Made by a program: the position numbers and the translations under genes. The notes under the pieces are model-generated. The model was not told the DNA's origin, searched no databases, and saw nothing but the letters and a program-made list of their open reading frames with translations. Source: Rhizoclosmatium globosum (lineage: Eukaryota; Chytridiomycota; Chytridiomycetes; Chytridiales; Chytriomycetaceae). Taken from it: 64,000 nt of DNA. Numbering within the stretch: position 1 is the stretch's first letter; each line of letters begins with the position of its first letter. Location of the stretch: NCBI GenBank assembly GCA_002104985.1, contig MCGO01000014.1, forward strand, positions 372,001 to 436,000. The letters are read 5' to 3'. Below are positions 25,128 to 38,202 of the stretch, piece by piece.

Positions 25128-28100
25128 TTACAAAGTGTGATTGGCAATCGCAGTTACAACTGCAGCATTTGCTGTACCAGTAGCATCAACCAAAGACTTG
25201 AAAATGCTCTCTGGTTGTTTTAACAAATTGCCAGGGCTGTCGTATTCAACCAGTTTACCTGCATCCAAAACCATGATGCGATCAAATGAGGCAATGGTAT
25301 TGATTCTATGGGCGATTGAAATAACAGTAGTTTCCTTGAAATGGGTGTGAATCGACGACTGAATAAGTAAATCAGCTGCTTGATCAACAGCAGAACTTGC
25401 TTCATCCATAATGAGGATTTTAGGGCGGTGGCAAATAGCGCTGGCAAGCATCATTAACTGACGTTGGCCGACAGAGAGGTTCTCTCCTCGTTCAGCAACT
25501 GGGGCATCCAACTTTTCAGTGAGTTCTGAAACGTAATCCTTCAAGCCTACAAACTCAAGCGCTTCCCAAATCTGCTGATCTGAAAATTTACCCTCAACGT
25601 CAATGTTACTGCGAATAGTTCCTGTGAAAAGTACTGGGTCTTGTGGAATAATTTGAAGTCTGCTGCGGAGAGCGTTGAGGCCAACTCTCGAAACGTCAAC
25701 ACCGTCAATCAAAACAGTTCCTTTGGTTGGCTCGACGATTCTGAACAACGCAGTCATCAGGGTGGATTTTCCTGAACCAGTTCGACCAACGACTCCAATC
25801 TTTTCGCTCCCTTTAATCTCAACTGAAAGATTCTTGATGACAGGATCAAACTTGGACGAATATTTGACTTCAAGATCCTTGATTGAAATGCGACCTTCTG
25901 TTGGCCATGTGCCTTCAACAGGATCAGAGTCCAAGTGGTCAGGTGCCTCACGTTCCAAGTCATTGCAGTAGAGATCCAAACGTTCAGCAGCAACAAAATC
26001 CGACTCCAAACGAGAGAAGGCAGTAATAGAGTTGAAAAACAAATCTCCCAAGCTTCCAACACCATTCAAGGCCAGACCAACAGTAAATGCGCTCATGTGA
26101 GTACCAACAGCGAACAAGACAATGAAGAGGGTGATGGAACTCAAGCAAACTTGAAGACGGATGGAGAACCAGTTGTATACATTTTCAAGAGTCCACTCAG
26201 GCATAACGACCTTGTCCATAAGCTCACGTTGATGGTGAATCGTGCGAGCACTAACTTGGAATGCTCTGATTGTAGAGCTTCCTCCGATACATTCAGAAAT
26301 GTATGCGTTCAACGGGGAACGTTGAAGGGCTGCCAAACGACGGATTTCGCGTTGGTTGGATCGGTACATTTCGAGCAGGTAGTAATAGAGGAAGGACAGG
26401 AAAAACACAAAGACTGGATAAGAATTAGTTTTGTATCATTCCATTGACGATTAACTTACTAAGAGTGTAAAGCGTCGAGTATATGACTGCTGCAAGGTTT
26501 GAAGATCCAAGTGCCAAAAGTACGAAGAAGTTGACCATATTGTTCCAAATTTGTAAGTCTAGCGTTTCCATATCTTTGGTCATTCTGTTGAAAATGGGCA
26601 TTGGTATAATGGTCTCATTGATATCAAGATCAAGCACTCACCTATTGATAATTCTGCCCAAGGGCTGAGAGTCAAAGAAGGACATAGGCGCACGGAAAAG
26701 ACCAGCTACAGCTTTGGCATGGTATGCTTTAGATGTACGATAAGCAGTAAACTCGATGATTCCAACCATAAATGCTGTTGTGGTTGATTGAGATTCAATT
26801 CAAGCGACTAATTTGAGCTTACCTCCAAATACAAAAGTAGCAGCAACAACAATGGTGTAGACGGTGATGTAATCAGAAGGATGAAGGCCCCAACGTGTTG
26901 TTTGACCATAACTATCATCTGACCAAAAAGTCAACCAAAGATTCTGCATGAAACTTAACGCTCCATACAACAAAGACGCCAAAATGATAATGTACAGCAT
27001 GTAGAAGCCACCGCTTTCCTTGAAATAGTTTGCAACATATTTCTTTCCAACTGCACCTGTTTGGCGATCTTCCTCCTTCAAAAGACCCTCCGATTCACCT
27101 ATTACACCATCAGCTTTCTTTTCAGTCTTGATTACAGTCTTTGTTTTCTTGACTTTTGTTGATTCATCTTCAAGCGCATGGTTCTTGAGCATTTCCTTGA
27201 GGAGGCCAGTTTCGGGTCCGTTAATGGCAAGTTGCTCGAAGCTTCCCTGTTCGACAATCACGCCCTTGTCCAAAACAATAATGTGGTCGACATGGGGTAG
27301 AACGTGGAGTTGGTGGGTTACCAAAACGCGAGTTTTGCCATCAAGGGACTTTTTGATAAGCTCGTCAAAGACGTGTTTGCCGACGTGAGCGTCGAGAGCA
27401 GCCAAGGGGTCATCAAGGAGGTAGATATCAGCATCACTGTACACGGCGCGGGCTATAGCGAGGTATGATAATAAGCAAAAACGTTAAATTGAAAGGCAAA
27501 CAATTACCAAGTGAAACACGAGCTTTCTGACCACCCGAGAGTGCGATACCTTTCTCACCGATCTCGGTATCCAATCCATGTTGGAACTGCTGGATGTCAA
27601 CAGCCAATCCGCAAGAATGAATGACATCGTCCAATCGTGATTGGTTCAGCTCGCGACCAAACAGAATGTTACTACGAACATCCATTGACATGAGCCAAGT
27701 CTGTTGTTGACAGAGCGCAACGGATCCGTAGACAGAAACTTTCCCCTCAAGACACGTCATTTCACCAGTAAGAGCAGAGAGCAAACTCGACTTCCCAGAG
27801 CCTGATAAAATAGGTCAGGAAGGGAATGCGAAAATAAGGATGAACTTACCAACAGTTCCAACAATGGCAGTTAACTTTCCAGCAGCAATCGAAAGATCCA
27901 GATTCTTGAACAGAGGCAAAATCTCGACGGGGGTCGGCGTGTCAACTTGCTTCTTCCCACCCTTCTTTGCTTTCTTATCTACCATCTTTTCTTCTTGTTT
28001 CTGGGCCTTTTCCTTTTCCTTTTCCTTTTCCTTCTCATCCTCGCCTTCCTTCTTGACCGCTTCCCAACGGAATGTTCCGTTCACAATACTAATTGCTTCT

Positions 28101-29483
28101 CCCTTTGTAGAATCACTCGGAGGAAGAGTGACAAACTCAGATTCATCAGCCAACATGAACTTGCGGATACGGTTCCATGACACAAGAGCCGATGAAATTC
28201 CAGCGACAATCATGGGGAGTGCTTCCATGGGCTCGAAAATGTTGAAGAAGTATGTTGTGGCTGGAAACAAGACGGCTGGATCCAGCACAGAAACACGTGA
28301 AGCTAATATAAATAGCAATCAGTCAAAGAAATATCTAATAAGCTTGAGCACTTTACCATAAACCATAAAAGTTCCGATCATCATTCCATATGGCACAACC
28401 AAAACCATAAACACGAACCCAAACAACCCAACCAGCATTCCAAACACAGCCTTCAACTGCGTTTGGCGCACATCACTCAACACTTTGGTGAAATAGCTTT
28501 CTTGGCCTCGCATCTTAATCATTTTCATGCCTTCAAGAATCTCGCGAAGGCGAGCAAGACGAACGTCTCCTGACTTCATGTATTTCTCTTGCGATGTGAT
28601 GATCAAAAACATGAGGCCTGGCGCGATGAGAAGAAAAACACCAGCAACGATTCCCACTGGATACAAGCCGGAACCAAACAGAGTAGACAAGTAGTAGAAC
28701 GAGAAGGCTAGTTGGAAAGGAACAAGAAGGATTTGATGTGAGGAGCGAACGGCTTCTGCGAGAGCTGGGACATCAACGTTGACCATTTGGAGGATTCGTC
28801 CCTTCGTGAATTCAGCAGCACTTGCATTTGAGAGTTTGAGAGATTTGGCATAGATAGCAGTCATGATTGTGCTTCGGATGCTGATATAAGCGTTAAAAGA
28901 TGCTTACTTAAGCAATTTAATCAAAAAAACTCAACTTGTAACGCATCTTTCGGAACATTTGCATCACGGCCTGTTGGAAAACCAGCGACAAGAAAGACAT
29001 CATAAAGTAAAAGATGGCAAGTCCATATGGGTCTTTGATGAAAAAACCCGAGTCGCCTGAAGCAAGGTAATTGATGATGGCCGCCATCACTGCTGGTTGT
29101 GTTGTACGCAAGACAGTTGCGGTTGCGTCAAGAAACACGGAGAAAACGTAAGGCAACCAAACAGCACGCCAAATGTCGCCAAAATAACTTGGAGGCTTTT
29201 TAAAGGCAGACTTGTCTTTGAGGTACACTTTGAGTTTTGCATAGAAGGGATCCATGATGTGAGCGACTGCATCTGACTTGGACTTTTCGGGTATCAGTGG
29301 CAGATCTGTGAACTGCAGGGGACGCTTGTATCCAACCCAAACCATCTTGGAAAGCCAAGATAGAGTGATGAAGGAGAAGGGGTCAGTTGCCTCGCCAACA
29401 ACAGGCGGAGCACTGTATTTTGACAGTTGTTGTTCAACATCGATTGATAGGTCTTGAGCCGATGACTTTGATTTGGTAGACAT
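25128..29483 (-). CDS. ABC transporter, ABCC/MRP subfamily, full-length (8 exons, 1330 aa)
   Basis: An ATP-driven exporter with two TMD-NBD halves. Exons: 29483-28936, 28880-28357, 28302-27850, 27801-27508, 27452-26823, 26774-26642, 26584-26460 and 26413-25128; every junction is in phase. NBD1 has Walker A GTVGSGKSS (about 505-513, split by an intron), signature LSGGQ (596-600) and Walker B IYLLDDP. The residue after the Walker B Asp is Asp, not Glu, as in other ABCC NBD1s. NBD2 has GRTGSGKST (about 1112-1120), LSVGQ (about 1215-1219) and ILIMDE with the catalytic Glu. There is no TMD0, so it is a short MRP (MRP4-like). A Lys/Glu-rich insert lies just before Walker A of NBD1, encoded by a TTTTCC-type microsatellite. 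Substrate cannot be told from sequence; plasma or vacuolar membrane is likely. Confidence 0.95.
28007..28037. repeat. CCTTTT microsatellite within the ABCC coding region
   Basis: Five or so tandem copies of a 6-bp unit encode the EKEKEK stretch of the transporter's linker. The unit is a multiple of three, so length changes would keep frame. Confidence 0.8.
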
Positions 29484-30876
29484 ACTTTGGAGGATTCAAT
29501 TTGTGTTGTGATTGTGGCGGTGTCGTCTTTTTGAATGCGTCAAGTTGGGCTTGTGGCCCACGAAGGATTTCCACCCACGATTTTGGGATTCGTAAGCAAT
29601 GGATCTTGATCTTTGAAATCTTATAGAACTTCGCCTCGTTTTTTCTTCAAGCGATGACGGAAGAGTAGCATGATCGAAGATATGATCAAAGAGGCATCTT
29701 CACGAAGGCACTTTGTGGAGGACAACGACGAAACTAGTGTCAGAACATGACAGCGATAATATGTTCAATAAGATGTTGAGAGAACGAAATAATGAATGGA
29801 ACAGCTTTCTTCTTGAAACAAGGACAGGTCAAAGATTGTGACCACGGTCCGCACCCCCTTCCATCCTGTCATAAGCCATCGCTCAGTTCCCACACACACA
29901 AATATACGTTCTATAAAAGAAAGCTTATCAGACAGTCAGAGTTTCAACATCACAATTTCTGGTCATTTCACTTATAAAGAAAGTGTTGTTGATTGATTAT
30001 CGTTGAGGCTTGCGTTGCCAAGAAACGAATTTGGAAGATCTGCCAAGAAATTTAAGATAAGTAGTAGTGGCGTCGATTTAAATAGAGAAACCCTTTTGAA
30101 ACCCGTAAAAACCACCGACTTGATCTCTTTCATTTCCGCCCTCTCACGTAGGTTTGGTTCCAGCCTCATCTCGTCATATTGGATCTTACGTTTTTTTTAC
30201 ACGAAGAGGGTCCTGGAAAATTGGTCCCTCTCTGCCGTTCTGCCACCGCTTTTTCTCCCGAACCACCCAAGAGAATCCTATGGAATTTGGCGCATGCATA
30301 AGCAAGTATATTTTATGATGAATTACCAAGCGACATCTCAATTGGGCAAATCCTCAGCAAGCAGCAGTGCCCCCACCAATCACCCACTTCCAATGATACT
30401 TAACCACTTGAACTGCTCTAACCTTCTTATAATCTTCTTTGTCAATATGTCTCAAAACCACATGTCCCGTCTGATGTTTGATGCGGATCCATCTCTCATG
30501 TACACAACTCCATCCCGCCACCCACCCACTCGATCAGCATCCAGCTTCAAGTGCGGCATGACTTCACTGATACAACTTTGACAGAAGATAACAAAATCAA
30601 CAATCTTTAGCCGCACAGAGACCACTGGCACAACAAAGAAGAATAAACCACAATGCATCAACTTATTCAGTTTGATACCTACGGCTTGATACCACAAATC
30701 AGACTACACTTTATATAGTTTCGAGGAAAACAAAGGGAGAAAAACAAGAAAACCACACAAATATGCAACGACCCACCTCCCCCTTTCTATCTGACCACCA
30801 AAAAGGAGACTACCTAATCAAGTAAAACGTATTTCCAAAGAATAAAACAAGTCATAATAAAAACTAGTCAACACCG
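29484..30876. other. Intergenic region between the ABCC and KH-domain genes; no supported gene
   Basis: The left part is the ABCC 5' flank and the right part (from about 30600) is likely the 3' UTR of the KH gene. A forward open frame at 30003-30581 starts from TTG, has irregular composition and no motif, and lies in the promoter region of a reverse gene, so I do not call it. Confidence 0.55.
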
Positions 30877-32767
30877 TTATGCTCCTGGTGGGGCTTCCTC
30901 TCCTTGACCTGCTCCGCCAGTTCCTGATGCATCTCCTGCAGCACCATACTGTGCATAATAAGCATAATATTGAGCCCATGCTGCGGCATTTGCAGCATCA
31001 TCGCCTCCAGCTGCTGCAGTTGCTCCAGTCGCGTCTCCAGCTCCAGCTGCTCCTTGAGTACTAGTAGCAGATGTTGCAGCTGCACCGCTCGCATCTTGAG
31101 CACTTCCATCTGCTCCTTGAGCTTGTCCATACATGGCTGCATACGCGGCAGGATCCGAGGCATAGTATTGACTGTAATACGCAGCATAATCTTGCTGAGT
31201 GTATCCACCCCTGTTTGTTGTGTGATTCCAAGATGAACGCATAAAGTAGGTATGATATATAGAAAAGTATGGTTGGGGAAAAAAGAGGGGTTACGATCAC
31301 ACACACCAAAAGCACCACATGAGTTTTTGACAAGTCCAAAACATCATGGATAAAGAAGAAAAAAAAAACGACTTACATCATCGCTGCATAAGGATCCTGT
31401 TGCTGTTGCTGTCCGTATCCAGCCGAAGCACCATATCCAGCCCCATATGTTGACGTAGGTCCATATCCTACAAGAGGTCCTTGTCTCCCTGACCCAGCTT
31501 TCTCGTAAATAACTTCAATAGCTCCCTGAATAGCTTGCTGATTGGGTCCATACACTTTAATGGAGCGATCATTGTTTGCATCCGGGATCTGTTCAATCTG
31601 CAGCCGCACTCCAAACTGACTTTGAATCAACTTGACATTCTCTCCTCCCTTTCCAATCACAAGTCCAACACGGTCATTCGGGACCTTGACTTCCACCATT
31701 TCCTGACCAAGAGCACCACCACCACCAACAGAGGAACCAACCATCACGCGGGCTTCCACGATATCACTAATCATCTTTTTAGATTCCTCGATTTGAGCGT
31801 CGGTTCCTTGGATTGTGACAGTCTTGTAACCTTGACGAGGGTTGCCATCCTGCACGACAGTGATACGCGCCCCAGTCTTTTGCTGCAACATCTTGATAGT
31901 TTCGCCACCACGCCCAATCACAAGCCCAACACGTTCACCAGGGACTTCCATCGTAACAGTTTGGCCACGTCCAGGTCCATAATGCGAACCACCGCCGCCC
32001 GACTTTCTGTCCCCCGATGCCACAATATCTTCAATCACTTTTTTTGCACGTTCGATTTCGGCGTCGGTTCCAATAAGTGAGATTCGACGGATAGGGTCTG
32101 AGGAGTCGTGGTCTTGAGAGATTTGGATTTTGGAGACTCCCGTGTCTGCTTGAATCTTTTTCAAAGTTTCTCCACCGCGGCCAATGATCATACCGACCTG
32201 AAAACAGAATCATTTGTTGTTTAGTTCAGGTTTGGGTTATGAGAGTAAAAAATACAAACCATGTCAGCAGGGATAGTTATTTCTTTTGAAATCTTTGATG
32301 ACACGATTCCACCCGAAAGCCCAAGTTTAGCAAGGAACGAGTTTGTTGCCTCGTCGGAACCGAGACCGGCTTTTGGCTTAACGAAGCCTGATACGGGGGC
32401 GTCCTTGTACTGGTCGTCACGAGAACGCTTTGCCATGTGATCGTCGTCTCGTCTTGAGTAGCCTGATGAAGGTGGTGGTTCTGTGCGTGAGGCTGGGTAG
32501 TAGTTTGAGGACGAGTCGTCTTCGCGAGGTCGCTTTGAAGAGTCTCCACCAACTGGGATTTGAAGAAGATGAATTAGCTTTGATGTGTGATAGGGTTCGT
32601 TCTGAGGAAGAGGAAGAGGAAGAGGGACGTACGTTGGCCTGAAGCTTTGGCGGCTGCGGTCAGTTTGGCAGCAACGGCTTTGGCACGCTCAACGGCAGAC
32701 GATATGTCACTCTGTTTGGTTTTATTAGTCAGAGGCGAATGAGGCGTTGGCTGAAGAATCGCACCAT
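30877..32767 (-). CDS. Three-KH-domain RNA/ssDNA-binding protein, FUBP/KSRP-like (509 aa)
   Basis: Model: ATG-only exon 32767-32765, then 32711-32633, 32552-32260, 32197-31377 and 31210-30877; all phases close, giving 509 aa. The N-terminus (MSDISSAVERAKAVAAKLTAAA) resembles the start of FUBP-type proteins and precedes a basic, disordered stretch (KRPREDD, KRSRDDQYKD). Three KH domains follow with intact GxxG loops: GRGG 131-134, GRGG 220-223 and GKGG 307-310. The tail has tyrosine repeats (DYAAYYSQYYASDPAAYAAMYG) of the kind seen in FUBP C-termini, followed by an Ala/Gly-rich end. Likely role: binding U-rich RNA or single-stranded DNA in the nucleus to control splicing, mRNA decay or transcription; exact targets unknown. 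The single-codon first exon is inferred from frame and splice signals. Confidence 0.9.
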
Positions 32768-34532
32768 CTTTGGACTTTGGTTTGGTGAAAGCGCAGTTGT
32801 TTTGTGTGAAGAAAAAGGACTAGAATATGATGAAGAGGGAAAGCACCAGCCGCAAGTTGCACTACACTCGTATCCCACAACTTCCACAAGCAGTGTCGAC
32901 GCTGAAGGGAGCCTTGAATTAAGCAACACCAAACGACCCTGATTTGGATGCACGGGCCTCCTATCGCGAACTCTCTTTCCAACCCCACTACATCGACTTT
33001 GTCCGTCTCTAGTGACATGCCAATGTTTCGATAATGACGACTATGTACGACGACGTTGTGTCTTCGCCTGCGAACGCATCATTCACTAAGCTATGAATCT
33101 AAAGACTTCGTTACTATGTTGCGTAATCCAGCATTTCTGATTTAAGTGATGGCGAAATATTGAGGGATGAACTCGTCTTGATTTCGCAGCTATTATATTC
33201 TCCTTGATTTGGTCTGTGGATTGTTTGGAATCTGTCAATTTTCTTGATTGGAGTTGTGCTGTGACTGGTGCCGAAACCTGCCGTCGTTGCGTTGTATATA
33301 TGTCTCCACTCTTAAATCATGAGGCGACTTCTACATCGCTCTCTGCACCGGCGAAACAACTACTCTCATTGCGTCCTTGACATCAACAATAGACCCCCTG
33401 ACTAGAAACCAAAGTTAATGAAGTCCTGATGCGAAGGGAACTGGTGTACGAGTGATGCTTCATTCTTGGACGGGATCTGCCTGTTCAACTTCTGTGCTGC
33501 TTTAAGCATAAAGATAAGAAGAGAACATACTCAGTGCTGCTACGAGAATATGGTTTCTTTCCGTCTCGTGTTCGTAATGCAGGTGGGCTTCAGATAAATA
33601 GTAGCACGCAAACTCATTCTCACTACAGATCATGCGTTCTCACATCAACTTTTGTTGTTTTGATTGAAGCTTCGTCGTCTAGGTGCATCATATCGAACTA
33701 CAGCTGAGACTTTCTTTGGAACTGACTTCAAAGATGTAAGAAACCGGACTATATCAATCATAGATGAATTCCATTCAACAGTTTGCGATGGTGTATCATC
33801 ACAAGCACCATGGAAATATTGGATGCGTTGGGGCTGTGTCAAACAGATAGCCCTTCTTGCATGGTGGTTGCTCAAGGTCCCGCTGCTTATGTTGGTTAAA
33901 TGCCATTCTTGACCGTGGACGGATTTGATTCGGCAAACAAGAATTGACAGCCTGTGGCGGGGGTAGCAGCCATGGGTAAACAGCTTATAGTCGCCAAAAC
34001 ATATGTGATGGAATACTCAATGAATAAATTGCATATACAATTGAGCGTTATTTCTTCGCTGCACATGAAATCGGGTTGCGATTCAGAATCTGGATTTTTA
34101 CAGCAAGCAGGTTGTGTTGGTGATGCAAAGAAGTCTTCGAAGATATCTTCACTCAATTCTTATTCCTTGTCCGTAGAAAAAGTCTGATAATCAAATTCAT
34201 GATAAGAAGTATCCTCCTTTCCCCGTTATGGGAATCTATACTCTTTGATCCTGAAGGTGGTGTGCCCGAATTTCAGTATTCGTTTTCGTTGCACATCTTT
34301 CTGTTTCTGGCGGTGAGAGTTAGGGAGTGGAAAAGTGGAATTTGTAGGAAAAAAGAGGGGTGTTTTCAAGACGATGAAAAGAACAGAAGTTTGTCATTTA
34401 TCACGGTTATTCGAAAGTTTGATTAAGAACAATCTTTCTTTCTTCTCTCTCTATATTTCTTGACAGATTTTTTCTGATTGTAACAGATGGAACAGATTTT
34501 CAGTAAATCTCATTCTACCCACAAAGACATTG
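32768..34532. other. Intergenic region with no supported gene
   Basis: About 1.8 kb between two divergent genes, so it should carry both promoters. Short frames such as 33664-33912 (+) and 33896-34156 (-) overlap on opposite strands and show no motif. TATA-like segments occur (for example GTATATATG near 33295) but lead only to very short ORFs. Confidence 0.5.
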
Positions 34533-37500
34533 ATGATTTGGAAGAAGCCCTTCTCGTCAGCGCACAGCTTGCTCTTGGCACTGCTGCTTGCTGCGAACGT
34601 TTTCGCAGATCCTTACTCAACCAATTGGACTGCACTCAAGTACTTGCCGAGCCCGAAAGTAAATGGCCCTCCCTGCCATATTTCAAATAATACGTTTGGA
34701 TGGAATACAATCAAACTTGCGGATGGGAGTTTATACACTGCCTCGAAACGGCCGATCGTCATAACTACAGAAGGATGGGACAGTTACTTCTTGAACGCGT
34801 ACGTCGCACAATATCTTCTGGAAGTAATGGGTTATCAAACTTATGTAGCCCAAACGGTGAGCCTTCCTTGCATCTTAAACAAAGATTGACGTCATTATTC
34901 AAGGGAGGTGGTTACTCGATCGGCCCTGAGTTTTACGTCAATGCCATTGACTTATTCCTTGAAGCTTGTAACTATTAAATTGCATTTAAAAAAGCACTGA
35001 GTGATCAAATTTTACAGGGCCAGAGGACACAGCAAATTATGAGCAATTAACGCAAGTTGATCGAGTTGCTGTTGATATGGGAGCAGCTGGCTATTCTGGG
35101 GTGATTGGACTTTACGTCCCAACACCGCTAGTTGAGAAATATCCAGCCTTTGGACTTGATTTTTGGCGTTTCTTGTTGAATCCTGAAGCACGAGCTCTGT
35201 TCCCTGCAAGTGGGAGCACTCCCCCATATTTAGTTGATGGCAAGCCTCAGTGTGACGGTGACCCAAAACAATGTGTAAATGGGGTATGTATGAATGAAGT
35301 TGTTCTGAATTCACATTTAAATTGAAGTGAATAGTATTACACGCCTGCTCAATGCAAAGTCCCTGGTGCCAAATGTATTGAATTATGGGCTTACGATCCA
35401 GCCTATTCTCCAAGCAATTTTCAAAGAATTATTGACAGTTTAGGTTTGATGGTCACAATCAAATTCATTGGATGGAGCGCAGATAAAGCTATGACTGCTG
35501 CTCTCAATGCTGGTCAAAATGTGTTTGTCTATAATTGGGCACCAACTGCATTTGTGGCTGCAAATAATATAACAAGAGTACTTTTCCCTGCAACTGACCA
35601 TCAACAATATGTGAACCTTGCGAAAGGTATAAGTGTGTTGTTCTACCAATAATTATAACATTTTTATAGATAGAGCCAATGCTTATGTCACCACTGATGT
35701 TCCAACAATCATCATTCATAAACTTGCAACCCAAAAGTTTCTTACTGACTTTCCTGAGCTTCAATCCTTTGCCAACAAATACCAAATTCTGGATGCCCAT
35801 ATGAATCAAATGCTGAAAAGTACTGTGGAAAAGAATTTGAACTATAGTCAGGCAGCCTGTCAGTGGATTCAGGAGAATGAAGACATTTGGAGTCCATGGA
35901 TTCCTACTCCTCCAAAATCTGTTGGTGAGCTAATCTGGTAATCATGTTCTAAGTCTAATGAACTGCAAAAAGTTTCTTGTGGTATTGGACAAGGGCGATA
36001 TCTCTCTGGTTTTGTGTATTCATGCATTGGTTGTCCCTCAGGAACATATAACTGGAATCCTCAAAACACAGATGAATGTTTGGTAATAGTCTTAATTAAT
36101 TTTGATGAAATATTCTCACTGTTGACGACAGCCTTGTCCTGATAAATTAAGCTGTCCTGGAGGATCTGTTGTTTTGGTGACAAATGGAATTTGGATGCCA
36201 AGCCAAGACTTTCATCAAGGAATAGTAGCACCAGAACCTTATGTTTGTCCAATGTTTACAACTTGCTGTCACAATGGAACATGTCCTGCAGGAACTTGCT
36301 CACCTTTGTTCAAAGGGATTACATGTACTGATTGCAGTGAACCTGACCATTATTTGTGGAATGCACAGTGCAACAAATGCTCCCCAGCTGGTGGTGCTAG
36401 TTTTTATTTGATTCTATTTGGTGCCTTCCTTGGAGCTGTCCTCTTGCTGTATCTTCCTTTTGAGGAAGCACCCACTGTTGAAATTCTCTTCTTCTACTTT
36501 CAAGTCACGTATTACATCTTCCAAGACCAACCAGATGGTGTTCTAACTATTCCAGGTTTAAGCACATTTCTTGCAATAGCTTCTTTGAATATCGATGGAA
36601 TGGTTGCAGACTGCACTCTTCCCATTAAAGGAGTCGCAAAAATGAATTTTCGATTCTTCTTACCTCTGTTAATTCAAGTCTATATTATTTTGATTTATTT
36701 TGGAATGAGGTTTATGAACGCAAGTGGACTTCTGTCAGGAGAACTTGCTGGAAAATTTACACCATACTATATGAAGGGACAGAGCAGCACTTTGATCTGC
36801 TTTCGAGCTGCTATTGTTGTCTTAACGTTCATCATTATGCCTCTCATTGATGCAAGTCTGATTTTGTAAGTGTCCATTTTGATTTGACAACATCTCATAC
36901 ATGTTTAGGCTACAGTGTGTTGATATCTTAGGAAAGCATGTTTTAGTATCTGCTCCAGAAGTTGAATGCTTCAGCTCAGAGCATGCACCAGCAGCAGCAT
37001 TGGCTATCATCATACTAATTGTATTCCTTGGGTTTGTGCCACTTCTCATAGCCTATATCTTGAAGAAATTGCACAAGGGAGGCAACATCAAGTATGAAGA
37101 AGATGGAATAACAAACATTGAAAGGTTGTTTCAATGTCTCTATATTGTGTTCAAACCTGAAATGTACTATATGATGCCCATCACTATGTTGGAAAAAGGT
37201 GTTACATCTATTCTTTTCACAATGTTGGTTCGATTGAATGGTGAGTTTTGTTAATCTCTCATACATTTCTGATATTGTCACAGAAATGGTTCGGATCAAT
37301 GTTTACATTATCTTTCTTGGATTTCTCTGTGCAACTAGAATTTATTGGCAGCCATATCACAATGCTTTAGAAGCATACTTGAATCGAGAGATTTCTTTGG
37401 GGATTTTAGTCATGATTGCATTCAGGCAATACACGTGGGTCAAAGCAGCATATTTACTGAGTTAATCATATTTTAAATAGGGACCATTATGGAGTCACAA

Positions 37501-37889
37501 ATGCATCTCTTGCACAAGTTGGTGTGATTGTATTCCTTCCTGTTGTGTTCCATCTGATTCGATGGTTTCGGTCCAATGTTGAAAAGCATCAAGACAAAAT
37601 AGCAAGTGTTCTGGCATCAGCAAATATTACTACAACTAAAACCTCTTCACACTCAATTAAATCTCAAAATGGATCTACAAACTCCTTGTCATCAAAAACC
37701 AACTCAATGCAAAAGAAAAGAAACTCAATTGAAAAGATAGTGCCTCAAAGAATTGTGAGAACTACTTCTATGTTGGATAGGGAGAAGAAAACAGCATGCT
37801 CTCAACCTCCTGGTCTTGCTGTTAACACACCAGCTAATCAAGCTTCAAGTGGAATAGCACTTTCTAAAGTAACCGAAAAGGACCAATAA
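34533..37889 (+). CDS. Receptor-like membrane protein: betaine-binding-type ectodomain, Cys-rich region, polytopic core (978 aa)
   Basis: Ten exons: 34533-34856, 34904-34967, 35018-35283, 35335-35626, 35670-35924, 35973-36082, 36132-36865, 36909-37240, 37284-37434 and 37481-37889; all introns are 43-51 bp and in phase. A signal peptide (residues 1-24) ends in NVFADP. Residues of about 35-400 resemble the OpuAC/glycine-betaine ABC substrate-binding fold: VITTEGWDSYFLNAYVAQYLL, a Trp-containing EAWP after exon 2, and WAPTAFVAANN. Residues of about 402-520 are a Cys-rich, EGF/ephrin-receptor-like region with many CxxC-type spacings. From about 527, several hydrophobic helices follow (LILFGAFLGAVLLLYLPF, FFLPLLIQVYIILIYFG, AIIILIVFLGFVPLLIAYIL and others). 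A Ser/Lys-rich cytoplasmic tail of about 110 residues ends the protein. I infer a sensor of small extracellular ligands. It has no kinase or cyclase domain. Introns 1 and 5 use AAG acceptors. Confidence 0.85.
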
Positions 37890-38202
37890 CTAATCATCTC
37901 TTTCCTTACACTTATTTTAACTCATTAATGACTTCTCATATCCAACACATTCAGGAATTTGAAATAAAGCTAGAACCTGTATGTATTTTCAAATCCCTTT
38001 TATGCAACCATGCAGGGGAATCCTACTCCCACTGACATGATCTGATCCAAACAAACAAAAAAAAAACTGGTAACAATCAAATCGTCAATTCAAAGTTACA
38101 TTCAACAACATTCCACATGAAGAAACCTTCACAAATGTGTACCATCAGACTAAAACATCAAATAACTTTAGGTTGAATCTGTCAAACAGTGAGCTTGAGA
38201 CC
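37890..38202. other. 3' flank of the receptor-like gene; nothing further recognised
   Basis: AT-rich non-coding sequence downstream of the stop codon. No ORF, RNA gene or repeat was recognised. Confidence 0.5.

Noticed and set aside
30003..30581. 192-codon forward frame
   Set aside because: Starts from TTG, irregular composition, no motif or splice support, and lies in the region upstream of the ABCC gene.
37435..37483. Donor site after TACACGTGG in receptor intron 9
   Set aside because: GTCAAA is a poor donor and breaks the frame; GTGGGT four bases upstream is a good donor and restores it.
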